From positions 1 to 26,669 of the IMG/VR virus record IMGVR_UViG_3300042477_000491: a DNA stretch of 26,669 nt. One strand, 5' to 3'. Under the pieces are notes generated by a model. The model worked only from the letters and a program-made list of their open reading frames with translations. It did not search any database and was not told where the DNA came from. Position 1 is the first letter of the stretch. Every line of letters starts with the position of its first letter. Both the position numbers and the translations under genes were made by a program. The DNA is from a virus. Below, in pieces: positions 1 to 6,650 of the stretch.

Positions 1-504
1 GATTTTGTAAAAGAAACTCAAGCTATCCTCGATGCTCAACATGAAAAGCAAGTACAGGAATTTATTGAAGTTCTTCTCAGAAATGGGTCTCTTGTGAATG
101 GCATAGAGACAACTGAAGTCAACGAAGCTCTTACTCGTAAACATTTTAAACTCGCTGCTGATAGCGTTAAAACAATTGAAGATAAGCAAAAGCGTAAGGA
201 ACTAGCTCAGCATCATGCTGATATATTTACTAAATCCAACCCACGCTTTGACCGTAAAAAGTTTATGCAAGCTGCTGGCGTAGAAGAGCACGAAGAGACC
301 AAAAAAACTAACGTGAATGAGTCGGTTACTCGTAAACATTTTAAACTCGCTGCTGATAGCGTTAAGTCAATTGAAGACAAAAAAAAGCGTAGAGAAATGG
401 CTAATCAACATGCTGAGGTCTTCGCTAAAGCCAACCCACGCTTTGACCGTAAAAAGTTTATGCAAGCTGCTGGTGTAGAAGAACACGAAAAAACCAAAAA
501 ATAA
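1..504 (+). CDS. Small repeat protein of unknown function, 5'-truncated
   Basis: The reading frame is open from the first base of the window to TAA at 502-504, giving 167 visible residues. The true start lies upstream; an internal GTG at 94 is in frame but there is no reason to prefer it. The first 37 residues are charged and probably helical (EKQVQEFIEVLLRNG). The rest is two tandem 65-residue copies, each carrying a TRKHFKLAADSVK segment, a charged helix, and NPRFDRKKFMQAAGV. The TRKHF...NPRFDR...F..A.GV signature is familiar from short hypothetical proteins and C-terminal tails in marine phages, but I know of no assigned function. It is highly charged, with no membrane segment or signal peptide. 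It lies upstream of a phage hypothetical and the spanin genes. It is certainly coding; its function is unknown. Confidence 0.85.
   Translation, partial: DFVKETQAILDAQHEKQVQEFIEVLLRNGSLVNGIETTEVNEALTRKHFKLAADSVKTIEDKQKRKELAQHHADIFTKSNPRFDRKKFMQAAGVEEHEETKKTNVNESVTRKHFKLAADSVKSIEDKKKRREMANQHAEVFAKANPRFDRKKFMQAAGVEEHEKTKK
112..501 (+). repeat. Two tandem 195-bp in-frame repeats
   Basis: Copy 1 spans 112-306 and copy 2 spans 307-501, with a period of exactly 195 nt (65 codons). A 40-nt stretch beginning TTACTCGTAAAC (131-170 and 326-365) is identical in both copies, and the stretch encoding NPRFDRKKFMQAAGVEEHE is nearly identical. The central third has diverged at both protein and DNA level. Identity concentrated at the two ends suggests a fairly recent duplication, or continued gene conversion of the conserved segments. 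Confidence 0.95.
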
Positions 505-555
505 ACGCACCATTAACTCGCACAGTTTCAAAAAGTAATGTTCAGCTTTGCCTTT

Positions 556-600
556 GTTTAATAGAATTAAACGATACTGTTTAATTTTGTTTAAGCATAA
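556..600 (+). promoter_or_regulatory. GTTTAA-rich upstream region with inverted repeat
   Basis: The 104-nt gap between the first two genes holds a perfect 7-bp inverted repeat, GTTTAATAGAATTAAAC (556-572). Further direct copies of the arm follow at 579-585 (GTTTAAT) and 589-594 (GTTTAA). The last copy is part of GTTTAAGCATAA (589-600), a 12-mer that recurs at 24195-24206 before another small gene. A Shine-Dalgarno-like AAGG lies just before the ATG at 609. It may be an operator or a promoter; the function is inferred only from position and repetition. Confidence 0.4.
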
Positions 601-608
601 GGTAAAGT

Positions 609-911
609 ATGCCATATATACGCGCATCTGAAAGAGAAAATTATAATAAGCAAATATTAAAATTAGCGGAAAAGATTCGAGATGAAGGGTATAAAAGCGC
701 AAGCTCTTTCACTGGACAACTCAATTACGTTATAACTCGCCTTATCCTTGAACTTTATGGTCCTTATCTGCCAAATTATGCAGATTTCAATGAAATAATT
801 GGCGTTTTAGAATGTGCCAAATTAGAAATGTATAGACGACACGTCGGCACATACGAAGACTTGAAAATCCAAGAAAATGGCGATGTAAAGCCACCAACTA
901 CAAAAAAATAG
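609..911 (+). CDS. Conserved phage hypothetical protein (DUF6899-like)
   Basis: This 100-residue soluble protein starts at ATG 609 after TAAGGTAAAGT, which offers an AAGG ribosome-binding site. Its core matches a small family common in marine and other tailed phages: an N-terminal MPYI, a central [11 protein letters not shown], then [20 protein letters not shown] and a C-terminal [11 protein letters not shown] tail. I associate this pattern with DUF6899; that assignment is from memory. No enzymatic motif, membrane segment or signal is visible. The family's function is not known to me. The conserved length and the intact ends suggest a complete gene. Confidence 0.85.
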   Translation: MPYIRASERENYNKQILKLAEKIRDEGYKSASSFTGQLNYVITRLILELYGPYLPNYADFNEIIGVLECAKLEMYRRHVGTYEDLKIQENGDVKPPTTKK

Positions 912-948
912 CTATAAAATACATTAACACTTAATTATATGTTTCTCT

Positions 949-1350
949 ATGACCAATCGAGTTTTGTTTGTTTATGATAATTTGAAAGTTACCCTCAATC
1001 CAGGAGATCAGCCATATTACGGCTTTGATATTCTTGTCGGAGAAGCTCAATGTAGTGCGGAAGGCACTTTATACGACCTTGGTTCAGATGCAGGATTCGT
1101 ACCCCATGGCAAGACGCGAGTAAGGGGGCAAATATGGATTGCCGATACAACAACCCTCATCGAAGAGCTAAAGGAATTTGCATACCCTAAAGGTAATGTT
1201 CGCTTAGTCTCCATCCATGTCACAATTACTGAAGAGAATGAAAAACTTGTAATTCCATCACTAACATTTGCGTTAGAGCAAATACCGCGAATGGCCAAGC
1301 CTGTGCAGTCAGGCTTTTGGCCAGTTCGCTGTTCTCTTAAAGGTAGTTAA
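949..1350 (+). CDS. Gamma-glutamylcyclotransferase-like (AIG2/GGCT fold) protein
   Basis: This 133-residue protein has the pattern of the GGCT/AIG2-like fold: an N-terminal strand-loop VLFVYDNLK (residues 5-13, matching the usual VYGTLR), AEGTLYDLG (37-45), RVRGQIW (57-63) and an LKEF...VRLVSIHV segment (74-91). Family members cyclise gamma-glutamyl groups to release 5-oxoproline. Here two signature positions look altered: the glycine of YGTL is Asp10, and the residue after the aromatic of LKEF, where the catalytic Glu normally lies, is Ala78. It may therefore be inactive or act on something else. The C-terminal 30 residues are not recognisable. It lies 3 nt before the i-spanin gene, so the two are probably co-transcribed. 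The fold call is from pattern recognition only. Confidence 0.6.
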   Translation: MTNRVLFVYDNLKVTLNPGDQPYYGFDILVGEAQCSAEGTLYDLGSDAGFVPHGKTRVRGQIWIADTTTLIEELKEFAYPKGNVRLVSIHVTITEENEKLVIPSLTFALEQIPRMAKPVQSGFWPVRCSLKGS

Positions 1351-1353
1351 AAT

Positions 1354-1758
1354 ATGTGGTCATTGATAATAAAAGGACTAATCCTACTAAAGGACAATTT
1401 AGTACCAATTCTTATCTCAATTGGCGTGGGAATCGTTTTGTTTTTCGTTGTTGGCTTTTTTTCATTTCGGCAGAAACTTCATGAAGCTGAACAAAAGCTA
1501 ACCATGGCAGAAACTCAGATCACTCAGTTGAAAAAGGATATACAGGAGATAACATCTGCACACATAGACCTTTCAAAAGATGCAGAACAGTATAGAAAAA
1601 AGAGCCAAGACTTAGAAAGGCGTCTTGAAAGGCGAGGTAAAAAGCCCATTACTGAACTAGCTCGAAAGCGAGCTAAACTTGTAGAAAAAGCAATTAACTC
1701 AGGCACAAAAAAAGCTTTAAAATGCATTGAGATTATCAGTAATGGCGGAGCGTGTTAA
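1354..1758 (+). CDS. i-spanin (Rz-like inner-membrane lysis protein)
   Basis: The 134-residue product has one N-terminal membrane segment (about residues 16-37, rich in Ile, Val and Phe). A long charged coiled-coil stretch follows (about 38-95, KLHEAEQKL...EQYRKKSQDLERRLERR), then a short C-terminal region ending in GGAC. This is the N-in/C-out layout of Rz-type i-spanins, which span the periplasm and fuse the inner and outer membranes at the end of lysis. The next gene, 3 nt downstream, encodes a small lipoprotein, the expected o-spanin partner. The start ATG 1354 lies 3 nt after the previous stop, with AAAGG inside the upstream gene end as a ribosome-binding site. The call rests on architecture and pairing, not on a sequence signature. 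Confidence 0.8.
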   Translation: MWSLIIKGLILLKDNLVPILISIGVGIVLFFVVGFFSFRQKLHEAEQKLTMAETQITQLKKDIQEITSAHIDLSKDAEQYRKKSQDLERRLERRGKKPITELARKRAKLVEKAINSGTKKALKCIEIISNGGAC

Positions 1759-1761
1759 CAT

Positions 1762-2070
1762 ATGAAAGCTAAAATATTGAAAATGGGCATTTTATTTGTG
1801 TTGTTTACTGGTTGCACTCCGGCGCAGAAGATTGGTAGGTCACCACTCAATTTACCATATCCAGAACCGCTCATTATGAGACCTGTTGAGTGGAGTGTTA
1901 TTCCAGATAATTTAACAGGCACTCAAAAAGACAAAACAGTCCCATTCATTGCTCTAACCGAAGATGGATATAAAAACTTAGCGGAAAACTTTAGAAATAC
2001 TACGAATTTTATCGGTCTCCAGCATAAAATCATTGAAAAATATAAAAGCTACTACGAATCTGAAAAATAA
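1762..2070 (+). CDS. o-spanin (Rz1-like outer-membrane lipoprotein)
   Basis: The 102-residue product starts with a lipoprotein signal: basic MKAKILK, a hydrophobic stretch, then FTGC with the lipidated Cys at position 18. Thr at +2 is compatible with outer-membrane sorting. The mature part has a proline-containing segment (PLNLPYPEPL) and a C-terminal helix (GYKNLAENF...IIEKYKSYY). With the i-spanin immediately upstream it forms a two-gene spanin pair of the separate, non-embedded type. The o-spanin binds the i-spanin coiled coil across the periplasm and drives membrane fusion after endolysin has degraded the wall. A GGAG in the end of the upstream gene can serve as its ribosome-binding site. 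Confidence 0.8.
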   Translation: MKAKILKMGILFVLFTGCTPAQKIGRSPLNLPYPEPLIMRPVEWSVIPDNLTGTQKDKTVPFIALTEDGYKNLAENFRNTTNFIGLQHKIIEKYKSYYESEK

Positions 2071-2112
2071 TACGCGAAGTCTTGATATTAAAAAGCATAC
2101 TTCGTTAACTTC

Positions 2113-2120
2113 TATAAATA
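2113..2120 (+). promoter_or_regulatory. T4-type late promoter (TATAAATA) before gp25
   Basis: An exact TATAAATA lies in the 57-nt gap before gp25. In T4 this box sits about 6-13 nt upstream of the transcript start and is read by RNA polymerase carrying the late sigma factor gp55. Here the box ends only 7 nt before the ATG at 2128, so the transcript would start almost at the start codon. A weak inverted repeat (CGAAGT 2075-2080 with ACTTCG 2099-2104) lies just upstream. Confidence 0.75.
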
Positions 2121-2127
2121 ACGGAAT

Positions 2128-2520
2128 ATGCCAAGCGTTACTAAAAAATATTCTGATATAGATTTGTCGTTCACTCCTCATCCTGTAACCGGAGACATTA
2201 CGGTTTTGCGCGATGCAGAGGCTGTTAAGCGGTCTTTAAGCAATTTAATTTCCATGAATAGATTTGATCGCCCTTTTGAACCGGATCTCGGTACAAATTT
2301 ACGCGAGCTGCTCTTTGAACCTATAAATCCACTTACAGAAAAATCAATTGATATGCAAATTCGAGGAGCTATTTCTCGATATGAACCCCGCGTTTCAATT
2401 ACAGATTTGACAATTGAGGGAAGACCAGATGAACACGGCTATTATATAACGTTAAAATTCGTCATAGATTCACTATCCATTTTTGAAACAATTACTGCGT
2501 TTTTAGAAAAACTTCGATAA
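2128..2520 (+). CDS. 25: Baseplate wedge protein gp25
   Basis: This 130-residue protein is a full-length member of the gp25/GPW_gp25 family (T4 gp25 is about 132 residues). It shows the typical DIDLSFTPHPVTGDI start, the DAEAVKRSLSNLI helix, RPFEPDLG (48-55), and the conserved EPR motif within SRYEPRV (residues 84-90). In contractile machines gp25 sits at the core of each baseplate wedge, and the EPR region helps nucleate the sheath. Despite older annotations as a lysozyme, it is structural. It is followed 14 nt later by gp6, its partner in the wedge. The late promoter 7 nt upstream and the absence of another nearby Met support ATG 2128. Confidence 0.95.
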   Translation: MPSVTKKYSDIDLSFTPHPVTGDITVLRDAEAVKRSLSNLISMNRFDRPFEPDLGTNLRELLFEPINPLTEKSIDMQIRGAISRYEPRVSITDLTIEGRPDEHGYYITLKFVIDSLSIFETITAFLEKLR

Positions 2521-2534
2521 GTTAAAAATAAGCT

Positions 2535-4337
2535 ATGACCACTAACTTTAAAAACCTTGATTACGCTCAAATAAAAACTTCCTTAATAGAGCATTTAAAA
2601 ACCCTTAAGGAATTTCAAGATTTTGATTTTGAGGCAAGTGGTATTCAGCAGATTTTATCTATTCTTGCGTATAACACGGCATACAATGCTTTTTACTTAA
2701 ACATGGTCGGTGCTGAGATGTTCTTGGATTCCGCTCAGCTCCGCTCTAGCGTCACATCACGTGCAAAAGCTATAGGATACACACCATCGTCAATTGCAGC
2801 AGCCAGAGCCAAGATACGCATAGAAATAGACACTACCACCGGACCAGGACCGGCTAATCCAGCATTCGTGAGATTAAACACAACTGATGAATTTCAATCT
2901 TATCTAGATGGAAAGGCTTACTTTTTTACCCCCGAAAGAACATACCTAATTGAGCCGAATGGTAACGGAAAGTACATAGAGGATGTGACACTAATTGAAG
3001 GGAAGCGCTTAAAGTACGAATATGTCGTCGATCGAACGTCCCCAGTCAAGCAAAGATTTGAAATTCCCAACAAGAACGTGGATATGACGACTCTTAATGT
3101 AAGAGTAAAGGAATCAGTTTCTTCTGCTGCTATTACTGTATTTTCAAAATCAGGAAACATCAATTTGCTTGATTCCAGCTCGCTTGTATATTTCACCCAA
3201 GAGAATGAAAATGGGCTCTACGAAGTTTATTTTGGCGAAGATGTACTCGGAGTTCAGCCTAAAAGCGGAAATATCGTGATACTAGAATACGTTGTAAGCA
3301 GTGGTTCCGCTGCCAACGGATTAAAAGTATTCGGAAAAATAAACAAACCGACTGGTTATGATTCGATTAAAATTAGCACACTACAAGCAGCCCAAGGCGG
3401 AAAGGAACAAGAAGATATTGATTCTATTAAACTTTTAGCTCCATTGCTTTATGAGTCTCAAGATAGAGCGGTTACCCGAAATGATTATGAGGCATTAATA
3501 CGGAAAGATAATCCCAACATTCAATTTGTTAGAGTGTGGGGAGGTGAAGAGAACGTTCCGGCAGATTACGGTAGGGTCTATGCGTCGATAAAACCTAAAA
3601 CTGGAACGAGACTTTCAACAGAAGAGAAAGCTCTTATCGTCAATCGCCTCTTAAAAGAGAGAAACATAGTTTCAGTTGAAGTAAAGATCGTTGACCCAGA
3701 ATACGTGTTCATGAATCTTACTTCAGTTGTAAATTTCAAATCCAAGAGCACAACGTTAAGAGCAGTAGACATAAAAAAAGCAGTTTACGATGAGATAGTC
3801 GCCTATAAAGACTCAGTACTTAATGGATTTGACGCCGATTTTTCACATTCTAAAATGCTTGGTAAAATTGACTCAGTAGATAGGTCTATTGTAGGAAATG
3901 TCACGACCATCGATATTAAGAAGCGCATTTATCCGGCCTTTAATTCGCCTTCGCGGTTTGAGATTAATTTCTACAACCCAATCGATCGCGGGGATAGTGC
4001 TAATGAAGTCAATTCCGTAACCTCAAGTGGCTATACATATCGCGGTCTCCTTACGTACATTGGCGATGATGGCAAGGGCGCATTATATCTGTATCGAATC
4101 GTAGACGGAAAAAAGGTAATTATTCAAAAGGGAATCGGCTCAGTTGATTATGAGAAAGGGCTTGTAGTTATCGATTCTTTAGACGTTCAGGGCATACCAA
4201 ACGGCGATTTCATCGAAATGACGGCAAAGCCAGTTACGTACGACATTTATACCCCAAGGGAGGCTATTTTGCTTCTGGAGGAATCGGACATTGCAGTTTA
4301 CGTGAAGGCTATCGATGTATTGGGAGAAAAGGCATAA
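2535..4337 (+). CDS. 6: Baseplate wedge protein gp6 (baseplate J-like)
   Basis: The 600-residue product is close in length to T4 gp6 (660). The N-terminus carries the family pattern FKNLDYAQIKTSLIEHLK...FDFEASGIQQILSILAYNTAYNAFYLNMVGAEMFLDSA (about 5-67). The central region holds the J-like core with GGKEQEDIDSIKLLAPLLYESQDRAVTRNDYEALI (about 288-322), very typical of gp6 and gpJ proteins. The C-terminal 120 residues (from FYNPIDRGDSANE) form a less conserved domain. Gp6 dimers join neighbouring wedges to form the inner iris of the baseplate. It lies between gp25 and the gp7-slot gene. There is no clear Shine-Dalgarno before ATG 2535 (AAAAATAAGCT), so translation may be coupled or SD-independent. 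Confidence 0.93.
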   Translation: MTTNFKNLDYAQIKTSLIEHLKTLKEFQDFDFEASGIQQILSILAYNTAYNAFYLNMVGAEMFLDSAQLRSSVTSRAKAIGYTPSSIAAARAKIRIEIDTTTGPGPANPAFVRLNTTDEFQSYLDGKAYFFTPERTYLIEPNGNGKYIEDVTLIEGKRLKYEYVVDRTSPVKQRFEIPNKNVDMTTLNVRVKESVSSAAITVFSKSGNINLLDSSSLVYFTQENENGLYEVYFGEDVLGVQPKSGNIVILEYVVSSGSAANGLKVFGKINKPTGYDSIKISTLQAAQGGKEQEDIDSIKLLAPLLYESQDRAVTRNDYEALIRKDNPNIQFVRVWGGEENVPADYGRVYASIKPKTGTRLSTEEKALIVNRLLKERNIVSVEVKIVDPEYVFMNLTSVVNFKSKSTTLRAVDIKKAVYDEIVAYKDSVLNGFDADFSHSKMLGKIDSVDRSIVGNVTTIDIKKRIYPAFNSPSRFEINFYNPIDRGDSANEVNSVTSSGYTYRGLLTYIGDDGKGALYLYRIVDGKKVIIQKGIGSVDYEKGLVVIDSLDVQGIPNGDFIEMTAKPVTYDIYTPREAILLLEESDIAVYVKAIDVLGEKA

Positions 4338-4341
4338 TTAA

Positions 4342-6048
4342 ATGTCAAACATATTTCCAACCAGTTTAAATAATGTTCCTACTGTCGGCACTCCCAATGT
4401 AGTCTTGGGGACGCTTTATATTTCAGTCCCCAGCATCGTTCGATTTCCTTCCGTCTCATCTCCTGCTGTAGGGAACATTAATATTAACGGTTTTGGTATA
4501 GCCAACGATCAGCAAAAGTTCGGGATACCATCAGCATATTCAACTAGCCAAGTTCCGGAGATTCATAGTCAAGTTGAATTTCTGTTTCCTGAGTTTATAC
4601 AAGAAGAACACAGGGCATTTATCGCATTTATTCAAGAGTATTACAAATTCATTGAAAAAAGTGAAGGACCACTTCACTTCTTGCGCCGACTTTTGCATCT
4701 GCAAAATATAGACCAAACGGCAAGCGATTTGCTCGAATATTTTTATAGAGAGTACGCGCCGACATTTCCTCGGAATACGGTACTATCTCCTGCGATTATT
4801 TTCAAAAATATTAAACAATTTTATGTCGCAAAGGGTTCTGAAAAATCGTTTGAATTTCTATTTCGCGTTTTCTTCGGTACCGAGATAGAATTCTACTATC
4901 CTCGCCTTGATATACTTCGCTTTTCGGATGGTAAGTGGATTCAAAACAGAACCATTAGAGGTATCTTACTCCAAGGTGAGCCGTCAAAACTGATAGGAAA
5001 TAGAATCTTCGGCGTGCAAAGCAAAGCAAGCGCCTTTGTCGAGAACGTGTTAATTACACAAGAAGGTTCAATTACAGTTCACGAACTGTTTTTAAACGCA
5101 TCATCGATTGTGGGTAAATTTGAAATAGATGAAGTCGTAAAAGACGAAAGCGACCAAATAAAATGTCGAGTCTTACCGATGATTTCAGAAATAAAAATAA
5201 CCTCTCCAGGGCGTGGGTATGAAGCAGGTCAGGAGTTGAGCATAATTGGAGAGGGCTTTAACTGCAAAGCCAGGGTGGGAAAAGTAAGTGAAAGCGGCGG
5301 AATCCAATCTGTTGAAATCTATAAATTTGGCGCTGGTTATAAAGCTGAAACCACTTCAGTTGCATTTCCGCAATATGCAAATGTAATTGAGCAGGCTTCG
5401 GGGAAACCTACTTTTAATTCAACGGTAAAATACCCAGGATATTTTTTAAACTCGGATGGAACGTTTTCTGATCTTAAATATATTCAAGATAGTTATTATT
5501 ATCAGCAATTTAGTTATGTTATTCGATCGCCAGAAAGCCGAGACCGATACGAAAGTATTGTCAAGAACCTAGCACATCCGGCAGGATTTATTTTCTTTTC
5601 TGAAGTTGTACTGGAAACTAATATCGACGCATCTCCAAATATTCCAGAAGATTTAGACGGTAACATTACAACTAACTTTGAGCGATTTACTGATTATCGA
5701 TTCGATTTTAACGAATTTCATGTTCCGATAAATGAATATGTATTTCAAGAAGTTCCAACTTCTACTGAGGACACAGATGTTGAGTTCTTTGCCGAGGATG
5801 TTACATACGCCGAGCGCAACACGCCTATGGGACCGACTTGGAATGATTGGGAAAAATGGAAGACGGACTATCGCCCAACTCCAATATTCGGACAACCTAC
5901 TGATGAAATTATACAGCCTGGATACTATTCACTCTACGCAAACACTCCATTAAAGGCTTTTGCTGATGTAAAATTAGCAGATATAGTGTTTAATTCGTTT
6001 GCACAAATTGATCACTTACCTGAGACGACGATTACTCAGGAAGTTTAA
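4342..6048 (+). CDS. Virion structural protein in the gp7 slot (probable baseplate component)
   Basis: This 568-residue protein lies between gp6 and gp8, where T4 has gp7, but it is much shorter than T4 gp7 (about 1030 residues) and I see no clear sequence match to it. About residues 71-210 carry a pattern I know from marine T4-like phages: FLFPEFIQEEHRAFIAFIQEYYKFIE, then LRRLLHLQNIDQT, then FYVAKGSEKSFEFLFRVFFG, and FYYPRLDILRFSDGKWIQ. The middle (about 275-350) has glycine-rich strand repeats (SPGRGYEAGQELSIIG; FGAGYKAETTSVAF), a module also seen in gp8. The C-terminal 130 residues are acidic and aromatic. The role as a baseplate wedge component is inferred from position. Its 3' end overlaps the reverse-strand gene by 17 bp. 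Confidence 0.85.
   Translation: MSNIFPTSLNNVPTVGTPNVVLGTLYISVPSIVRFPSVSSPAVGNININGFGIANDQQKFGIPSAYSTSQVPEIHSQVEFLFPEFIQEEHRAFIAFIQEYYKFIEKSEGPLHFLRRLLHLQNIDQTASDLLEYFYREYAPTFPRNTVLSPAIIFKNIKQFYVAKGSEKSFEFLFRVFFGTEIEFYYPRLDILRFSDGKWIQNRTIRGILLQGEPSKLIGNRIFGVQSKASAFVENVLITQEGSITVHELFLNASSIVGKFEIDEVVKDESDQIKCRVLPMISEIKITSPGRGYEAGQELSIIGEGFNCKARVGKVSESGGIQSVEIYKFGAGYKAETTSVAFPQYANVIEQASGKPTFNSTVKYPGYFLNSDGTFSDLKYIQDSYYYQQFSYVIRSPESRDRYESIVKNLAHPAGFIFFSEVVLETNIDASPNIPEDLDGNITTNFERFTDYRFDFNEFHVPINEYVFQEVPTSTEDTDVEFFAEDVTYAERNTPMGPTWNDWEKWKTDYRPTPIFGQPTDEIIQPGYYSLYANTPLKAFADVKLADIVFNSFAQIDHLPETTITQEV
6014..6044. terminator. Hairpin in convergent overlap, possible two-way terminator
   Basis: ACTT-a-CCTGAG (6014-6024) pairs with CTCAGG-AAGT (6035-6044): ten base pairs with one bulged A around a 10-nt loop. 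On the plus strand it is followed by TTAATTTC, a poor U-tract. The loop contains the minus-strand stop codon (6032-6034), and the plus-strand stop lies just past the stem (6046-6048). The location where two transcription units meet head-on fits a bidirectional terminator. The weak U-tract is a reservation. Confidence 0.5.
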
Positions 6049-6598
6049 TTTCGGGATCATAATCCAATTGAATTTGTAACGCTCCCGCCTTCTCTATAAC
6101 GGCATCCAAAGATATTGGGGTGAAATTCCAGCAATCGACTCCCACGTCAAAGGATAAGCCATGTGGTGGCATATTACCGTGACTGTGACCAAAGAGGTGA
6201 ATTGACCCATGATTCGATCTCAGCCACGTTCGGTGTGCGTAATGGGAAAGAAAAAGCTGAACCTTTTTTCCTTTGTGTTGAGTTTTTAAAACGTGAACAT
6301 CTTTAATAAATTGAAATCTTTGACTTGCAGGTTCACGAATCGCTGAATCGTCATGATTTCCTTTTATCAGATAGAGTTTGCCGTTAAGTCTTTGCAACAC
6401 TCGATATAAATAGTCAGGGGAGCCAAACCCGACGTCCCCTAAGTGGTAAACGTGGTCATTTGGCTGAACGACGGAGTTCCAGTTTTCTATGAGAGTTTCA
6501 TTATGCTCGGCTAAAGATTCAAAAGGTCTGGCGCAATACTTAATTATGTTGCGATGGCCAAAATGAGTGTCTGCTGTAAAGAATATGCAACTTGTCAT
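6032..6598 (-). CDS. Calcineurin-like metallophosphoesterase
   Basis: The 188-residue product has all the metal-binding motifs of the calcineurin-like phosphoesterase superfamily in order: DTHFGH (D10, H12), GDVGFG (D55), GNHDD (N81, H82), SHYAH (H119) and GHSHG (H138, H140). These bind two metal ions and hydrolyse phosphomono- or diesters; the substrate here cannot be told. Small single-domain members like this are frequent in phages, often annotated simply as metallophosphatase. It is on the strand opposite to the structural operon, between the gp7-slot gene and gp8. That is typical of a 'moron' with its own regulation. There is no obvious Shine-Dalgarno before its ATG (6596-6598), and its 3' end runs 17 bp into the converging structural gene. 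Confidence 0.93.
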   Translation of the reverse strand: MTSCIFFTADTHFGHRNIIKYCARPFESLAEHNETLIENWNSVVQPNDHVYHLGDVGFGSPDYLYRVLQRLNGKLYLIKGNHDDSAIREPASQRFQFIKDVHVLKTQHKGKKVQLFLSHYAHRTWLRSNHGSIHLFGHSHGNMPPHGLSFDVGVDCWNFTPISLDAVIEKAGALQIQLDYDPEIKLPE

Positions 6599-6650
6599 AT
6601 GTTTGTTTGCCCAAATGGATCGGAAAAGTGATCGCTAAATCTTAGTTGTT

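Noticed and set aside
94-504. GTG at 94 as the true start of the first gene
   Set aside because: The frame is open to the first base of the window with protein-like helical content upstream of 94, and there is no ribosome-binding site before the GTG. It is best treated as a truncated gene.
367-702. Reverse-strand frame of 111 codons spanning the first intergenic gap
   Set aside because: It is antisense to two convincing plus-strand genes, including the tandem repeat. It is hydrophobic from AT-rich antisense composition and has no supporting start signal.
912-921. TATAAAATA in the gap before the GGCT-like gene as a late promoter
   Set aside because: It has an extra A relative to TATAAATA. 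The exact core is present at four other intergenic sites, so I did not call this variant.
2075-2104. Terminator hairpin after the o-spanin gene
   Set aside because: CGAAGT/ACTTCG forms only six to seven pairs around an 18-nt loop and has no U-tract.
2128-2520. Lysozyme activity for the gp25 product
   Set aside because: Older annotations of this family mention lysozyme, but the EPR motif and the place before gp6 mark it as the structural wedge protein, and no lysozyme catalytic motif is apparent.
5732-5953. Alternative-frame open frame inside the gp7-slot gene
   Set aside because: It lies wholly within a long, well-supported gene in another frame, with no start signal and no recognisable content.
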